DNA of 37,282 bases from Compostibacillus humi (lineage in GTDB: Bacteria; Bacillota; Bacilli; Bacillales; Amphibacillaceae), in assembly GCF_014637175.1 (NCBI RefSeq), contig NZ_BMEV01000032.1:1-37282 (forward strand), in the 5' to 3' direction. The notes beneath the pieces are model-generated. The model ran no database searches and had not been told where the DNA came from. It worked only from the letters and a program-made list of their open reading frames with translations. The position numbers were made by a program, and so were the translations under genes. This document shows, piece by piece, positions 7,974 through 15,006 of the stretch. How positions within the stretch are numbered: position 1 is the first letter of the stretch; every line of letters starts with the position of its first letter.

Positions 7974-8339
7974 ATGGCGTTTAAGAAAAGTCATATTTTG
8001 TTTTCGTTTATCATCGGATTAGCAGTATTTGGTCTGATGGCCCAACTAATATTGCAGCCAGCACGACTGTTTATAAATCTGCTGATGGCTGTTGGTATCG
8101 GGATAGTGATTTTCTTTATCTTTTATCTCCTCTTCCGGAGTCGATTTTCTGCAAATGAAATGAAAAAATACAGGAAAGCAGTTAGACAATCGAAGGCAAA
8201 ATATAGCAAATGGGGAAATCAAGATAAAACGGCTGCAAAGAAACAGCCGAGTTTAATCAGAAAAAAACGGCGTAATGCCGCCCACTTAAGGGTAATTGAC
8301 GGAAACAAATCAAAACGGAAAAACCGGGCTTCTTTCTAA
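7974..8339 (+). CDS. yqhP: Conserved membrane protein YqhP
   Basis: 121 residues. Two N-terminal membrane helices (about 8-28 and 34-53) are followed by a strongly basic cytoplasmic tail rich in Lys and Arg (about 60-121), which could bind nucleic acid or acidic phospholipid. It matches the YqhP family by position next to yqhO and by this architecture; no biochemical role is known to me. The start has an ideal AAGGAGG site. It is the only rightward gene between papA and yqhL, and B. subtilis yqhQ is not found next to it. Confidence 0.8.
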   Translation: MAFKKSHILFSFIIGLAVFGLMAQLILQPARLFINLLMAVGIGIVIFFIFYLLFRSRFSANEMKKYRKAVRQSKAKYSKWGNQDKTAAKKQPSLIRKKRRNAAHLRVIDGNKSKRKNRASF

Positions 8340-8346
8340 TCTGTTG

Positions 8347-8380
8347 CCTTATAGAGAAATTCTCTATAAGGTTTTATTTT
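8347..8380. terminator. Bidirectional terminator between yqhP and yqhO
   Basis: The near-perfect repeat CCTTATAGAGAA (8347-8358) / TTCTCTATAAGG (8360-8371) is followed by GTTTTATTTT. It lies 8 nt after the yqhP stop codon and touches the yqhO stop codon at 8374, so it can serve both converging genes, though the T run is clearer for yqhP. Confidence 0.75.
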
Positions 8381-9267
8381 GGCCAATATCTTAAAAACTG
8401 GTCTGCCCTCGCTTTCCCGAGCTGAAACAGTTCTGATTTTTTCTCTTCGGATAAATGGAAATCGACAGAATCCACCCCATCGACCGGTATAAAAATAATA
8501 TTGTTTTTTTCTTTAGTGGAAACATATCTTGCGTCATGCGCCTGTTTCATCGTGGCAAAAAGCGCAGTAAACATATCAAATGCATTCCGGATATCCCGGG
8601 ATTGATTTTGATTCTCGTAGGATGTCGTCAATTTAATTCCTAATACCGGCCGTTTCTCACGGGTTGTGCCGTTGTCAAATATCCATAACGGAAAATTGCT
8701 TAACAGTCCTCCATCGACAATAATGCTTTTTTTCATCGTCTTGCCCGGCAATTTTTTTGGCATGAAAAAATAAGGAAATCCCGCACTCATGCGGACTGCT
8801 TTTGCAACGGGAAAGTGGCTCGGTTTAATGCCGTACAGCCTTTCTAAATCATCCGGAATGACGACGAGTTTGCCGAGGCTAAGATCGCTGACCACAACTT
8901 TTAAATACCCTTCTTCAATATCATGAAAGGTGTAAATATTTTTTTCCGCCAGTTTTTCATACAGCCATTGCTCTAACCGGTTTCCTTTATTAATTCCAAG
9001 CTGAAAATAAAGAAAAAGCCATTTGCTGAACGGAATATATTTTGTTAATCGGGGAGGATCTAAAAATAATTTTAAGTCGATTTCATACATGAACTGTTTT
9101 ATTTCTTCCACAGAATAACGGGCAGAGATTAAAGAAGCGATAATGGCACCCGCAGAGGTTCCTGCTGCCCGCTCCACTACAATATCTTTTTCCGCGAAAC
9201 TGTCCAAAACACCCGCAAACGCGTATATTTTCACCCCGCCGCCGGAAAACACCGCATCGATTTTCAT
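8374..9267 (-). CDS. yqhO: Patatin-like phospholipase YqhO
   Basis: 297 residues from the ATG at 9267. It is a patatin-fold serine hydrolase with the oxyanion loop S-G-G-G-V-K at about residue 8, the nucleophile elbow G-T-S-A-G at about 36 and the catalytic Asp in V-D-G-G at about 186, which make the Ser-Asp dyad. The enzyme is expected to hydrolyse acyl esters of lipids, but no substrate is established for this bacterial family. It has no signal peptide and is probably cytoplasmic. It lies 74 nt after mntR. The start codon is supported by GGGAGAGAGCGAG upstream, a fair but not ideal site. Confidence 0.88.
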   Translation of the reverse strand: MKIDAVFSGGGVKIYAFAGVLDSFAEKDIVVERAAGTSAGAIIASLISARYSVEEIKQFMYEIDLKLFLDPPRLTKYIPFSKWLFLYFQLGINKGNRLEQWLYEKLAEKNIYTFHDIEEGYLKVVVSDLSLGKLVVIPDDLERLYGIKPSHFPVAKAVRMSAGFPYFFMPKKLPGKTMKKSIIVDGGLLSNFPLWIFDNGTTREKRPVLGIKLTTSYENQNQSRDIRNAFDMFTALFATMKQAHDARYVSTKEKNNIIFIPVDGVDSVDFHLSEEKKSELFQLGKARADQFLRYWPK

Positions 9268-9341
9268 CTGCTCTCGCTCTCTCCCTGTTCTTTTTTTATT
9301 ATTAGTAAGCATAAACAGGGAAAATAGAACAGAGAAAAGGA

Positions 9342-9761
9342 CTATTTTTCGTTTTGCATCTGGATTTGCTGCAAATCATCAAGCCGCTTCGGATCCTCCT
9401 TAAAATATGTTACGACATCACCGATCCGATCGATGGAATTCCAGCTTAAATGATGCTCGATACCTTCAACATCCTCATAAATATTTTCCTTCTCGACCCC
9501 GATAATTTCGAGAAACTCCTCCAATAAATCGTGCCGAAAAACGAGCCGCTCGCCAATTTTTTTGCCTTTTGCAGTTAAAACAAAGCCCCGATACTTCTCA
9601 TAAATCAGGTATTCGTCTTTGTCCAGCTTTTGGATCATTTTTGTCACGGAGGAAGGATGCACCTTTAATGCTTCCGCGATATCTGATACCCGTGCATATC
9701 CCTTTTTCTCAATTAAAATATAAATTTGTTCAATATAATCTTCCATACTCGGTGTTGGCAT
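9342..9761 (-). CDS. mntR: Manganese-responsive transcriptional regulator MntR
   Basis: 139 residues from the ATG at 9761 (site GAGGG), chosen because MntR proteins begin M[10 protein letters not shown]. A DtxR-type winged helix lies at about residues 5-70 and a dimerisation/metal domain at about 75-139. Manganese ligands match those of B. subtilis MntR: Asp8 and Glu11, the His of F-R-H near residue 77, and E-G-I-E-H-H near 99-103. With bound Mn(II) the protein represses manganese uptake genes and activates efflux genes. A further upstream in-frame start at 9815 would add 18 unlikely residues. Confidence 0.96.
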   Translation of the reverse strand: MPTPSMEDYIEQIYILIEKKGYARVSDIAEALKVHPSSVTKMIQKLDKDEYLIYEKYRGFVLTAKGKKIGERLVFRHDLLEEFLEIIGVEKENIYEDVEGIEHHLSWNSIDRIGDVVTYFKEDPKRLDDLQQIQMQNEK

Positions 9762-9819
9762 GCAATCCCTCATTTCATTAAAAATTTTTTCCAAGGGGCA
9801 AAATTTTTCCCGCAACTAT

Positions 9820-9848
9820 AGAATACCGTAAAGTGTCCAACGTTACAA
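9820..9848 (-). promoter_or_regulatory. Possible sigma-A promoter of mntR
   Basis: On the minus strand TTGTAA (9843-9848), a 17-nt spacer and TATTCT (9820-9825) lie 58 nt before the mntR ATG. Each hexamer matches consensus in four of six positions, so this is a plausible but weak call. Confidence 0.4.
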
Positions 9849-9930
9849 GTCGATGCACCGAGATTGTCATTTCAATAAATTTAAAATACGGACATTTGTA
9901 CCTTAAAATAAATTTGGATCAAAAATCAAA

Positions 9931-9977
9931 AATAAAAGAACCTGTTTAGAAAAATGTTCAAAACAGGTTCTTTTATT
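9931..9977 (-). terminator. Terminator of the DUF2089-SpoIIM operon
   Basis: A perfect 17-bp inverted repeat (arms 9931-9947 and 9961-9977, AATAAAAGAACCTGTTT and complement) with a 13-nt loop; A/T runs at both ends make it bidirectional in form. It is about 145 nt beyond the stop of the SpoIIM-family gene. The rest of 9762-10122 holds only the mntR promoter region and no gene that I can see. Confidence 0.85.
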
Positions 9978-10122
9978 GATACATTCCCATAAAGTTTTGA
10001 AAATTTCCAGCTGTTATCTTTAACACTTGTCCTTATTAACCAGAAAACCGATTGTTCCTTCACACTGTATTTCGCTTATTTAAGAACCATCCTGAACAAG
10101 TACTGTTAATTCATTTCTTTTT

Positions 10123-10740
10123 CTAACGAAGTAAATGAAGGATCATATCAGCTGCATATGTTTCTAATAACGCGGCTAAAATGATTAGCGGCAAAACGAA
10201 AGCAAGGTATGTTCTTGTTACTTTTAAAATTTTTTTAATAAAAGAATCACGTTCTCTATCCTTTTTAACCAAATTAATCATTTTTGTTCTAATCACCTGA
10301 TTCAATTCAAAAAGGACAGCTGCCAGCAAACAATAGGCAAAAAGCTCTAAAACAGAATGAGGAATGGAAGAAATGATGAGCTCAAAGCCTTTGTCAAGAC
10401 TAGCTTGTAATGCCACCCCAAAGAATACACCGAGCAAAGAACTGGTTGATATAATATTTGCCAAATAAAGAAATTGTATTGGCACGAAAGCTAAGATAAA
10501 CATTTGCAATGGTACCGCGAAACCGTTATGAACAATATACGACCATACTTTATCGATGCCTCTGGATTCTTTGATTTGGCTTGGTGCACTATTCCCGATC
10601 CCTTCCATTACAGCTTTTATATCCGGATTTACGATGCAAGTTATGATTGTCGCAATAAAGGTAATAGCTGCTGTTAATATGATAAAATAACCAGCTCTTT
10701 TTAAAATGACTATATTGGCTTTAAATTTCAGCGCAAACAT
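10123..10740 (-). CDS. SpoIIM (DUF95) family integral membrane protein
   Basis: 205 residues with about five membrane segments (about 15-37, 76-99, 101-120, 127-150 and 180-202). The pattern H-N-G-F near residue 72 and I-P-H-S-V-L-E-L at about 124-131, in the middle of the membrane part, is the hallmark of the SpoIIM/DUF95 family. The family includes the engulfment protein SpoIIM of B. subtilis, but most members outside the spoIIDMP system have no known role. It sits third in an operon with a DUF2089 regulator, which suggests a membrane-stress or transport function rather than engulfment. The ribosome-binding site (AAGGGG) is 14 nt from the ATG. Confidence 0.8.
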   Translation of the reverse strand: MFALKFKANIVILKRAGYFIILTAAITFIATIITCIVNPDIKAVMEGIGNSAPSQIKESRGIDKVWSYIVHNGFAVPLQMFILAFVPIQFLYLANIISTSSLLGVFFGVALQASLDKGFELIISSIPHSVLELFAYCLLAAVLFELNQVIRTKMINLVKKDRERDSFIKKILKVTRTYLAFVLPLIILAALLETYAADMILHLLR

Positions 10741-10814
10741 CTTAAATTATATTCCCCTTAAATGCTTCAGTTTTGTAATTAGAATCATCGAGAATGCTAT
10801 TTTCACACGCATGT

Positions 10815-11102
10815 TTATTTCATATCAAAAGTTTTTATTTTATCCAATTCCTTTTTTCTTTTCTCACGAACATATTTTCGTCCACCGTTCCATTCCGCAA
10901 TAAGGAAAAGCAAACCTAGCATTAAATAAAGGACATAGCCGATAGTACTATTTATTCGATGTGATATGAACATCCACGTTAATAACACAAAATAAGCAAC
11001 CGGCAGAATCGCTCCCCAATAGGCATTATTCCTCGTTGACAAGAAGAATTGAACGGCTAGAATACCAGCTATAATAAAAACGCCATAAAATCCTAAGTCC
11101 AT
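10815..11102 (-). CDS. Small membrane protein of the DUF2089 operon
   Basis: 95 residues with three membrane segments (about 5-20, 28-46 and 55-70) and a strongly basic C-terminal tail (R-K-Y-V-R-E-K-R-K-K-E-L). I do not recognise the family with confidence. The ATG at 11102 overlaps the stop codon of the DUF2089 gene in TAATG, so the two are translationally coupled. Together with the downstream SpoIIM-type gene this forms a regulator plus two membrane proteins unit. Confidence 0.8.
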   Translation of the reverse strand: MDLGFYGVFIIAGILAVQFFLSTRNNAYWGAILPVAYFVLLTWMFISHRINSTIGYVLYLMLGLLFLIAEWNGGRKYVREKRKKELDKIKTFDMK

Positions 11103-11401
11103 TACTCCTCATCCTTTTCTTGTTTATATTTTTCAATAATTAATTTTGCGTCTTCCACGCTTATCCGATCTTCAATAGACAGTTTTTTGATAAACTTGAT
11201 GAATTCCTCGTTATCCGCAGCATCATTAATTTTAATTTTCTCGATTAATCGATCTAATTTAAGCCTTACTGTTGGATATGATACTCCATACAACGTTGCG
11301 ATTTCTTTTAAAGATCCTGATTTCAACACAAAGTTTTTAATGAATTCCATATCTTCTGTTTCCAAAGCCAAAACCCATTCCGGGACATTTTTCATATTCA
11401 T
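11102..11401 (-). CDS. DUF2089 family helix-turn-helix regulator
   Basis: 99 residues. The segment F-V-L-K-S-G-S-L-K-E-I-A-T-L-Y-G-V-S-Y-P (about 25-44), continuing into T-V-R-L-K-L-D-R-L-I, is a canonical helix-turn-helix of the sigma-region-4 kind that defines DUF2089 proteins. The acidic C terminus (K-D-E-E) has no further domain. First gene of a three-gene operon with small membrane proteins, as is common for this family. The ATG has an excellent AAGGAGGGG site. The promoter at 11430-11457 lies inside an inverted repeat that the protein might bind, which would make it autoregulatory (inference). Confidence 0.82.
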   Translation of the reverse strand: MNMKNVPEWVLALETEDMEFIKNFVLKSGSLKEIATLYGVSYPTVRLKLDRLIEKIKINDAADNEEFIKFIKKLSIEDRISVEDAKLIIEKYKQEKDEE

Positions 11402-11429
11402 GCAACCCCTCCTTCCTTCGTTAATTTAT

Positions 11430-11458
11430 ATTTTAACATATTTATTAATTTTGTTAAA
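11430..11458 (-). promoter_or_regulatory. Promoter and candidate operator of the DUF2089 operon
   Basis: On the minus strand TTAACA (11452-11457), a 16-nt spacer and TAAAAT (11430-11435) make a good sigma-A promoter, five of six matches in each hexamer. An inverted repeat TTTAACA (11432-11438) / TGTTAAA (11452-11458) covers both hexamers, so a bound repressor would block RNA polymerase. The other bases of 11459-11609 are AT-rich and hold no gene that I can see. Confidence 0.5.
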
Positions 11459-11609
11459 GTCTGTATTAATATTATTAAAGATAATGATTAAGTAAAAATA
11501 AACTTATTAAAAAATTGTTTTTGATTCAGTATCAACAGCACGGTTATACAGTATTCTTTTTGGCCAGTTTGGATAACGGAACTTAATTCCCTATAATCTA
11601 AGAAATATA

Positions 11610-11684
11610 AAAAAGCAACCTTAGACCGTGAATTGACCCCTGTCAAGTAGACAGGAATCAATTCAACCGGCGAGGTTGCTTTTT
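11610..11684. terminator. Composite nested-hairpin terminator after nrdJ
   Basis: A 75-base structure. The outer stem AAAAAGCAACCT (11610-11621) / AGGTTGCTTTTT (11673-11684) encloses GAATTGA (11630-11636) / TCAATTC (11658-11664), which encloses CCTGTC (11639-11644) / GACAGG (11650-11655) with a 5-base loop. Minus-strand T residues after the outer stem fit termination of nrdJ, and plus-strand T residues make it bidirectional. It is much longer than the other terminators of this window. Confidence 0.75.
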
Positions 11685-11751
11685 ATTACTCTTTAGTACT
11701 GATTATCAAACTTTAAATCCATAACTGCAGATATTCGTTTGCTCCCCTAGA

Positions 11752-13515
11752 TTATAATCCGCATTTAAGCTGGGCGCCGCAATTGGTGCAAGTATTACAG
11801 CCGCCGATTTCCTCCACCATTCCTTCCCGGCAGACAGGACAAGTGTTGCCAATCTCAGAACCGATGGTAACGGTCGTGTTGTCTAATTGCTGCACCGTGT
11901 CGACGAGGACAACTTTTGGCTCTTCCTCTTCAAATAGCTCTGTTTGTTCAAACTGATTTTCTTCCGCCTTTAACGTGAGAACTTGTGTATCTCTGCTTCC
12001 GTCCACGTATACGGTACCGCCCTTCGCTCCGCCTTTATACAAACGTTCGTACACGGTTTGCACTTGTTCTACGGTATACCCTTTAGGGGCGTTTACCGTC
12101 TTCGAGATGGAGCTGTCTACCCAGCGCTGGATAACGCATTGGGTATCTGCATGGGCTTCCGGACTTAAATCCATTGCCGTGACAAACCAATGCGGCAGGT
12201 TGTCCGGATCTGCCTCTGGATGCTCGTCCAAATACTCTTGTACTATATTTGCCTTTACTTCAATGAATTTTCCTAGCCGTCCGCTCCGGAAGTATGAGAA
12301 GGAGAAGTACGGTTCTAATCCTGTACTTACACCGACCATTGTTCCTGTGCTTCCCGTTGGCGCGACCGTAAGGAGATGAGAATTGCGAATGCCGTATTGT
12401 AAAACTCCTTGGCGAATGTCTTCCGGCATTTTTTTCATATACCCCGTATTGATAAATGCTTCCCGCAATTTTCTCGTTTCTTCTTCTGTTTCACCGACCA
12501 GAAACGGAAAACTTCCTTTTTCCTTCGCCAATTCAATCGACGTACGGTATGCCGTCGTGGCGATAGTTTCGAACACTTTATCTACAAGTTCGTTTCCATC
12601 TTTGGAACCGTATTCGGTCTCTGTATAAATTAGCAAGTCATGAAGCCCCATGACGCCTAAGCCGATTCTTCGTTCTCCCAGCGCCTGTTTTTTGTTTTCC
12701 GGCAAGAAATACGGGGTGGCATCGATGACATTATCCTGCATGCGCACGCCGATTTCTACAGTTTTTTTCAGTTTATCAAAGTTGACGGTTTTTTCTTTTT
12801 TATTGGCCATCTGTGCCAGATTAACGGCAGCAAGGTTACATACCGAATATGGCGCCAGCGGCTGTTCTCCGCAAGGATTCGTAGCAACGACTTGTTGTCC
12901 GTAAGCCTTGGCATTTGTCATGTCATTCGCATTATCGATAAAGAAAATTCCCGGTTCGGCAGAGTAGGTTGCACAAATATTAATCAGTTTCCATAATTCC
13001 CGAGCTTTGATACGGCGATATACGCGAACTCTAAAGCCCATTTCTTCCCATTTTCTAACGTCTCCGACTTCATGCCATTTTTCATTGTAGATTGCCATTT
13101 CTTCTTCGGTATAGTTTTCTACATCCGGGAATTTCAGCTCGTAATAATCGTCATTTTCTACGGCTTCCATGAATTCCTTCGTAATGCAGACGGAAATATT
13201 CGCGCCGGTTAAAAATTCAGGGTTATGGACTTCATACGTGCCCCCGTCTCGCAGCTTTTGCTCAGCTTCCCGTATGGCTGCATCCGTAAATCCGCCTTGT
13301 CCTGGAATATTTTTGTAATTGACGATTCCCTGATATAGATCCGCTTCCGTCTCGGTCAGCGGCGTAAATTTCAGTTTTTCCTGCGCCATTTTTTTAATTT
13401 GCTCATCTTCCATGTTTTCGATTAAATAACGCAAAATACGCGGATTTTGCATCTTGGAAATGATAAATTCGATAATATCAGGGTGGGAATCAACAAGCAT
13501 AATCATTTGAGCTCC
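11752..13515 (-). CDS. nrdJ: nrdJ exon 2: cobalamin-dependent ribonucleotide reductase, C-terminal part
   Basis: 587 residues that continue exon 1 exactly in frame: ...G-G-S-R-R then G-A-Q-M-I-M-L. This is the class II ribonucleotide reductase, which converts ribonucleotides to deoxyribonucleotides with adenosylcobalamin as radical source. The catalytic core motif N-P-C-G-E (about residue 215 here) carries the thiyl-radical cysteine. The C terminus has the zinc-ribbon pattern C-P-V-C ... C-N-T-C-T-N-C-G typical of long NrdJ proteins. The joined protein (join 11752..13515 and 13862..14653, complement) is about 851 residues. An unspliced reading could start at the TTG at 13518, which has a GGAGGAG site within the intron. 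No intein or homing endonuclease is present. Confidence 0.93.
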   Translation of the reverse strand, partial: GAQMIMLVDSHPDIIEFIISKMQNPRILRYLIENMEDEQIKKMAQEKLKFTPLTETEADLYQGIVNYKNIPGQGGFTDAAIREAEQKLRDGGTYEVHNPEFLTGANISVCITKEFMEAVENDDYYELKFPDVENYTEEEMAIYNEKWHEVGDVRKWEEMGFRVRVYRRIKARELWKLINICATYSAEPGIFFIDNANDMTNAKAYGQQVVATNPCGEQPLAPYSVCNLAAVNLAQMANKKEKTVNFDKLKKTVEIGVRMQDNVIDATPYFLPENKKQALGERRIGLGVMGLHDLLIYTETEYGSKDGNELVDKVFETIATTAYRTSIELAKEKGSFPFLVGETEEETRKLREAFINTGYMKKMPEDIRQGVLQYGIRNSHLLTVAPTGSTGTMVGVSTGLEPYFSFSYFRSGRLGKFIEVKANIVQEYLDEHPEADPDNLPHWFVTAMDLSPEAHADTQCVIQRWVDSSISKTVNAPKGYTVEQVQTVYERLYKGGAKGGTVYVDGSRDTQVLTLKAEENQFEQTELFEEEEPKVVLVDTVQQLDNTTVTIGSEIGNTCPVCREGMVEEIGGCNTCTNCGAQLKCGL

Positions 13516-13861
13516 CAATTTGTTACTCCTCCAAAACGAGGGATGTGGTCATTTCTGCCACATTCTTGTGCTTTCACACAAGTTCAGACTATCTCTTCAA
13601 GGACAACCCTTGTCTCGCGCCTTGCAGCATTGTTGCCAATACTGCAATTTACTATTTCCATCGTTTTGTGGCGTGCAGCACAAAACATTAGGAAAGTTCA
13701 ATAGTCGTTGAACCTTTATCTTCGTTTCCAAAGATACTTGGCTGCTGATTGCCCAATCCTTCTTCTTTTTAAACCGTCACGCTCACCGTCGCCGGTCACG
13801 TTGTGGTGAAGAAGGCTCTAAGGGGGTCCCAGCAATTCGCGAGATTACGTCGCCGAATTTA
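13516..13861 (-). ncRNA. Group I self-splicing intron in nrdJ (346 nt, no ORF)
   Basis: Minus-strand RNA. All four conserved core elements are present in order: P = AATTGCTGGGA (13827-13837), Q = AATCAGCAGCCAAG (13737-13750), R = GTTCAACGACTA (13702-13713) and S = GAAGAGATAGTC (13587-13598). R and S pair as GACTA/TAGTC (P7), and P and Q pair through TGCTG/CAGCA (P4). The guide sequence GGCGACG (13848-13854) pairs with the exon end CGTCGT, giving the classical U-G wobble at the 5' splice site (13862/13861). The last intron base is G (13516), as required. Later hairpins CTTGTG/CACAAG and ATGTGG/CCACAT look like P9 elements. Splicing restores a continuous NrdJ frame. Confidence 0.95.
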
Positions 13862-14653
13862 ACGACGTGATCCACCCTGTTCTACCAAATGAGTTAATTT
13901 CGCGATGTCATCCAACCAGGAAACTGAACCGGAAGATTTTCCATTAACACCCCGGGCCAGAGTATTTCGTGGTCGCAATGTGGAACCGTTCGTACCTACT
14001 CCTCCCCCGCGGGACATAATCTCCATTACTTTTTTTCGATGGTCGGAAATTCCTTCACGTGAATCTTTAATATAAGGCATGACGTAACAGTTGAAGTATG
14101 TAACATCCGTATTCGCCCCCGCCCCATATAAGACCCTGCCGGCTGGAACAAAGTTCATTTGGGATAATTCCTGATAAAACTTCTCAAACCATTCCTCTTG
14201 TTTTTCTTTCGTTTTTTCGACAGCCGCTAACCCGGTAGCATTTCTTTTGGCAATCTGTTCATAAAAAACTTCCAAAGGCTTGTCGATTACATCGATTGGT
14301 CTTGTAATAATTCCTGTTGCTGCCTCTTCAGGATCATCCAAAGCGGATAAATAATCGTCTTCCACTTTAACTTCCGCCGTTTTATTTTCCCAGTCAATCG
14401 ATTTAATAAATCCTAATCCTCTCGCAGGGAATTTTGGATCCGATTTAATCGTCAATACGACAAAATCACCTGGTTTTAACGTTTTTTTCCTCGTGTCCTT
14501 ATAGGAGTACCGATCGAGCATTACGAGACGGGATACTCCGGAATGGGTGATTTTCATGTCTTCGGTAATCGGATGAACAGCGTCAAACTGTTTAATATCT
14601 TCATTCAGAGCATCTATGTTGATTTCCATTTTTTCATCGACAAAGATTGCCAT
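13862..14653 (-). CDS. nrdJ: nrdJ exon 1: cobalamin-dependent ribonucleotide reductase, N-terminal part
   Basis: 264 residues from the ATG at 14653 (site AAGGAGAG). It covers the N-terminal domain and the start of the ten-stranded barrel, with F-V-P-A-G-R and the conserved T-Y-F-N-C-Y-V, whose Cys is expected to be one of the redox pair that reduces substrate. It ends in L-V-E-Q-G-G-S-R-R, followed at once by a TAA that is made by the first intron bases; the stop is therefore an artefact of reading unspliced RNA. It joins exon 2 at 13515. The gene is not a pseudogene, because the interruption is exact and carries a complete group I intron. Confidence 0.93.
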
Positions 14654-14715
14654 TTAATCTCTCCTTTACTTCATAAAAATAATCATTTTGTTCTAGCAGG
14701 TCTACAACTATTAAA

Positions 14716-14731
14716 GCACAATATGTTGTGT
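14716..14731 (-). promoter_or_regulatory. NrdR box, promoter-distal
   Basis: GCACAATATGTTGTGT matches the palindromic NrdR consensus acaCwAtATaTwGtgt in 14 of 16 positions. NrdR is the ATP/dATP-sensing zinc-finger repressor of ribonucleotide reductase genes. The box lies 31 bp from its partner, the three-turn spacing typical of NrdR pairs. Confidence 0.88.
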
Positions 14732-14746
14732 TTGTTCAATTAAAAA

Positions 14747-14762
14747 ATACTATATATTGTGA
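14747..14762 (-). promoter_or_regulatory. NrdR box, promoter-proximal
   Basis: ATACTATATATTGTGA matches the NrdR consensus in 14 of 16 positions and abuts the -10 hexamer of the nrdJ promoter. Together with the box at 14716 it would cover the transcription start and block initiation. Confidence 0.88.
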
Positions 14763-14790
14763 TTAGAACGGAAAAATATTATTCTGTCAA
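14762..14790 (-). promoter_or_regulatory. Sigma-A promoter of nrdJ
   Basis: On the minus strand a perfect -35 TTGACA (14785-14790) and -10 TCTAAT (14762-14767) are separated by 17 nt. Transcription would start at about 14755, inside the NrdR region and about 100 nt before the nrdJ ATG. The bases 14791-14943 are AT-rich and show no gene. Confidence 0.8.
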
Positions 14791-14943
14791 CTTTAAAAAT
14801 CTATGAAAAACTAAAGAAATAATAGAAAATCTTAGAAAATCTATTGTTTTTCCCTGCAAATAGACTTTTTTTTCATTTGCAAGATTTGCCAAAATAGGCT
14901 TAGCTTTATCATTCTGATTGCGTGCCATTCAAAATAAAAAACT

Positions 14944-14971
14944 TTGAAATTTGCGCTTTACCCCTTATAAT
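14944..14971 (+). promoter_or_regulatory. Sigma-A promoter of yqhL
   Basis: TTGAAA (14944-14949), a 16-nt spacer and a perfect TATAAT (14966-14971) lie 35 nt before the yqhL start codon. Confidence 0.75.
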
Positions 14972-15006
14972 GAAATTTGAACATCTTAAATAACGGGGGA
15001 AACGTC

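Noticed and set aside
11975-12904. Several plus-strand frames opposite nrdJ exon 2
   Set aside because: They mirror the codon pattern of nrdJ and have no start signals.
13447-13711. Two plus-strand open frames of 63-85 codons inside the nrdJ interruption
   Set aside because: They run antisense through the group I intron core, have no ribosome-binding site and no recognisable product.
11752-14653. nrdJ as a frameshifted pseudogene or two independent genes
   Set aside because: The interruption is exact between two conserved codons, carries a complete group I intron, and splicing restores the frame.
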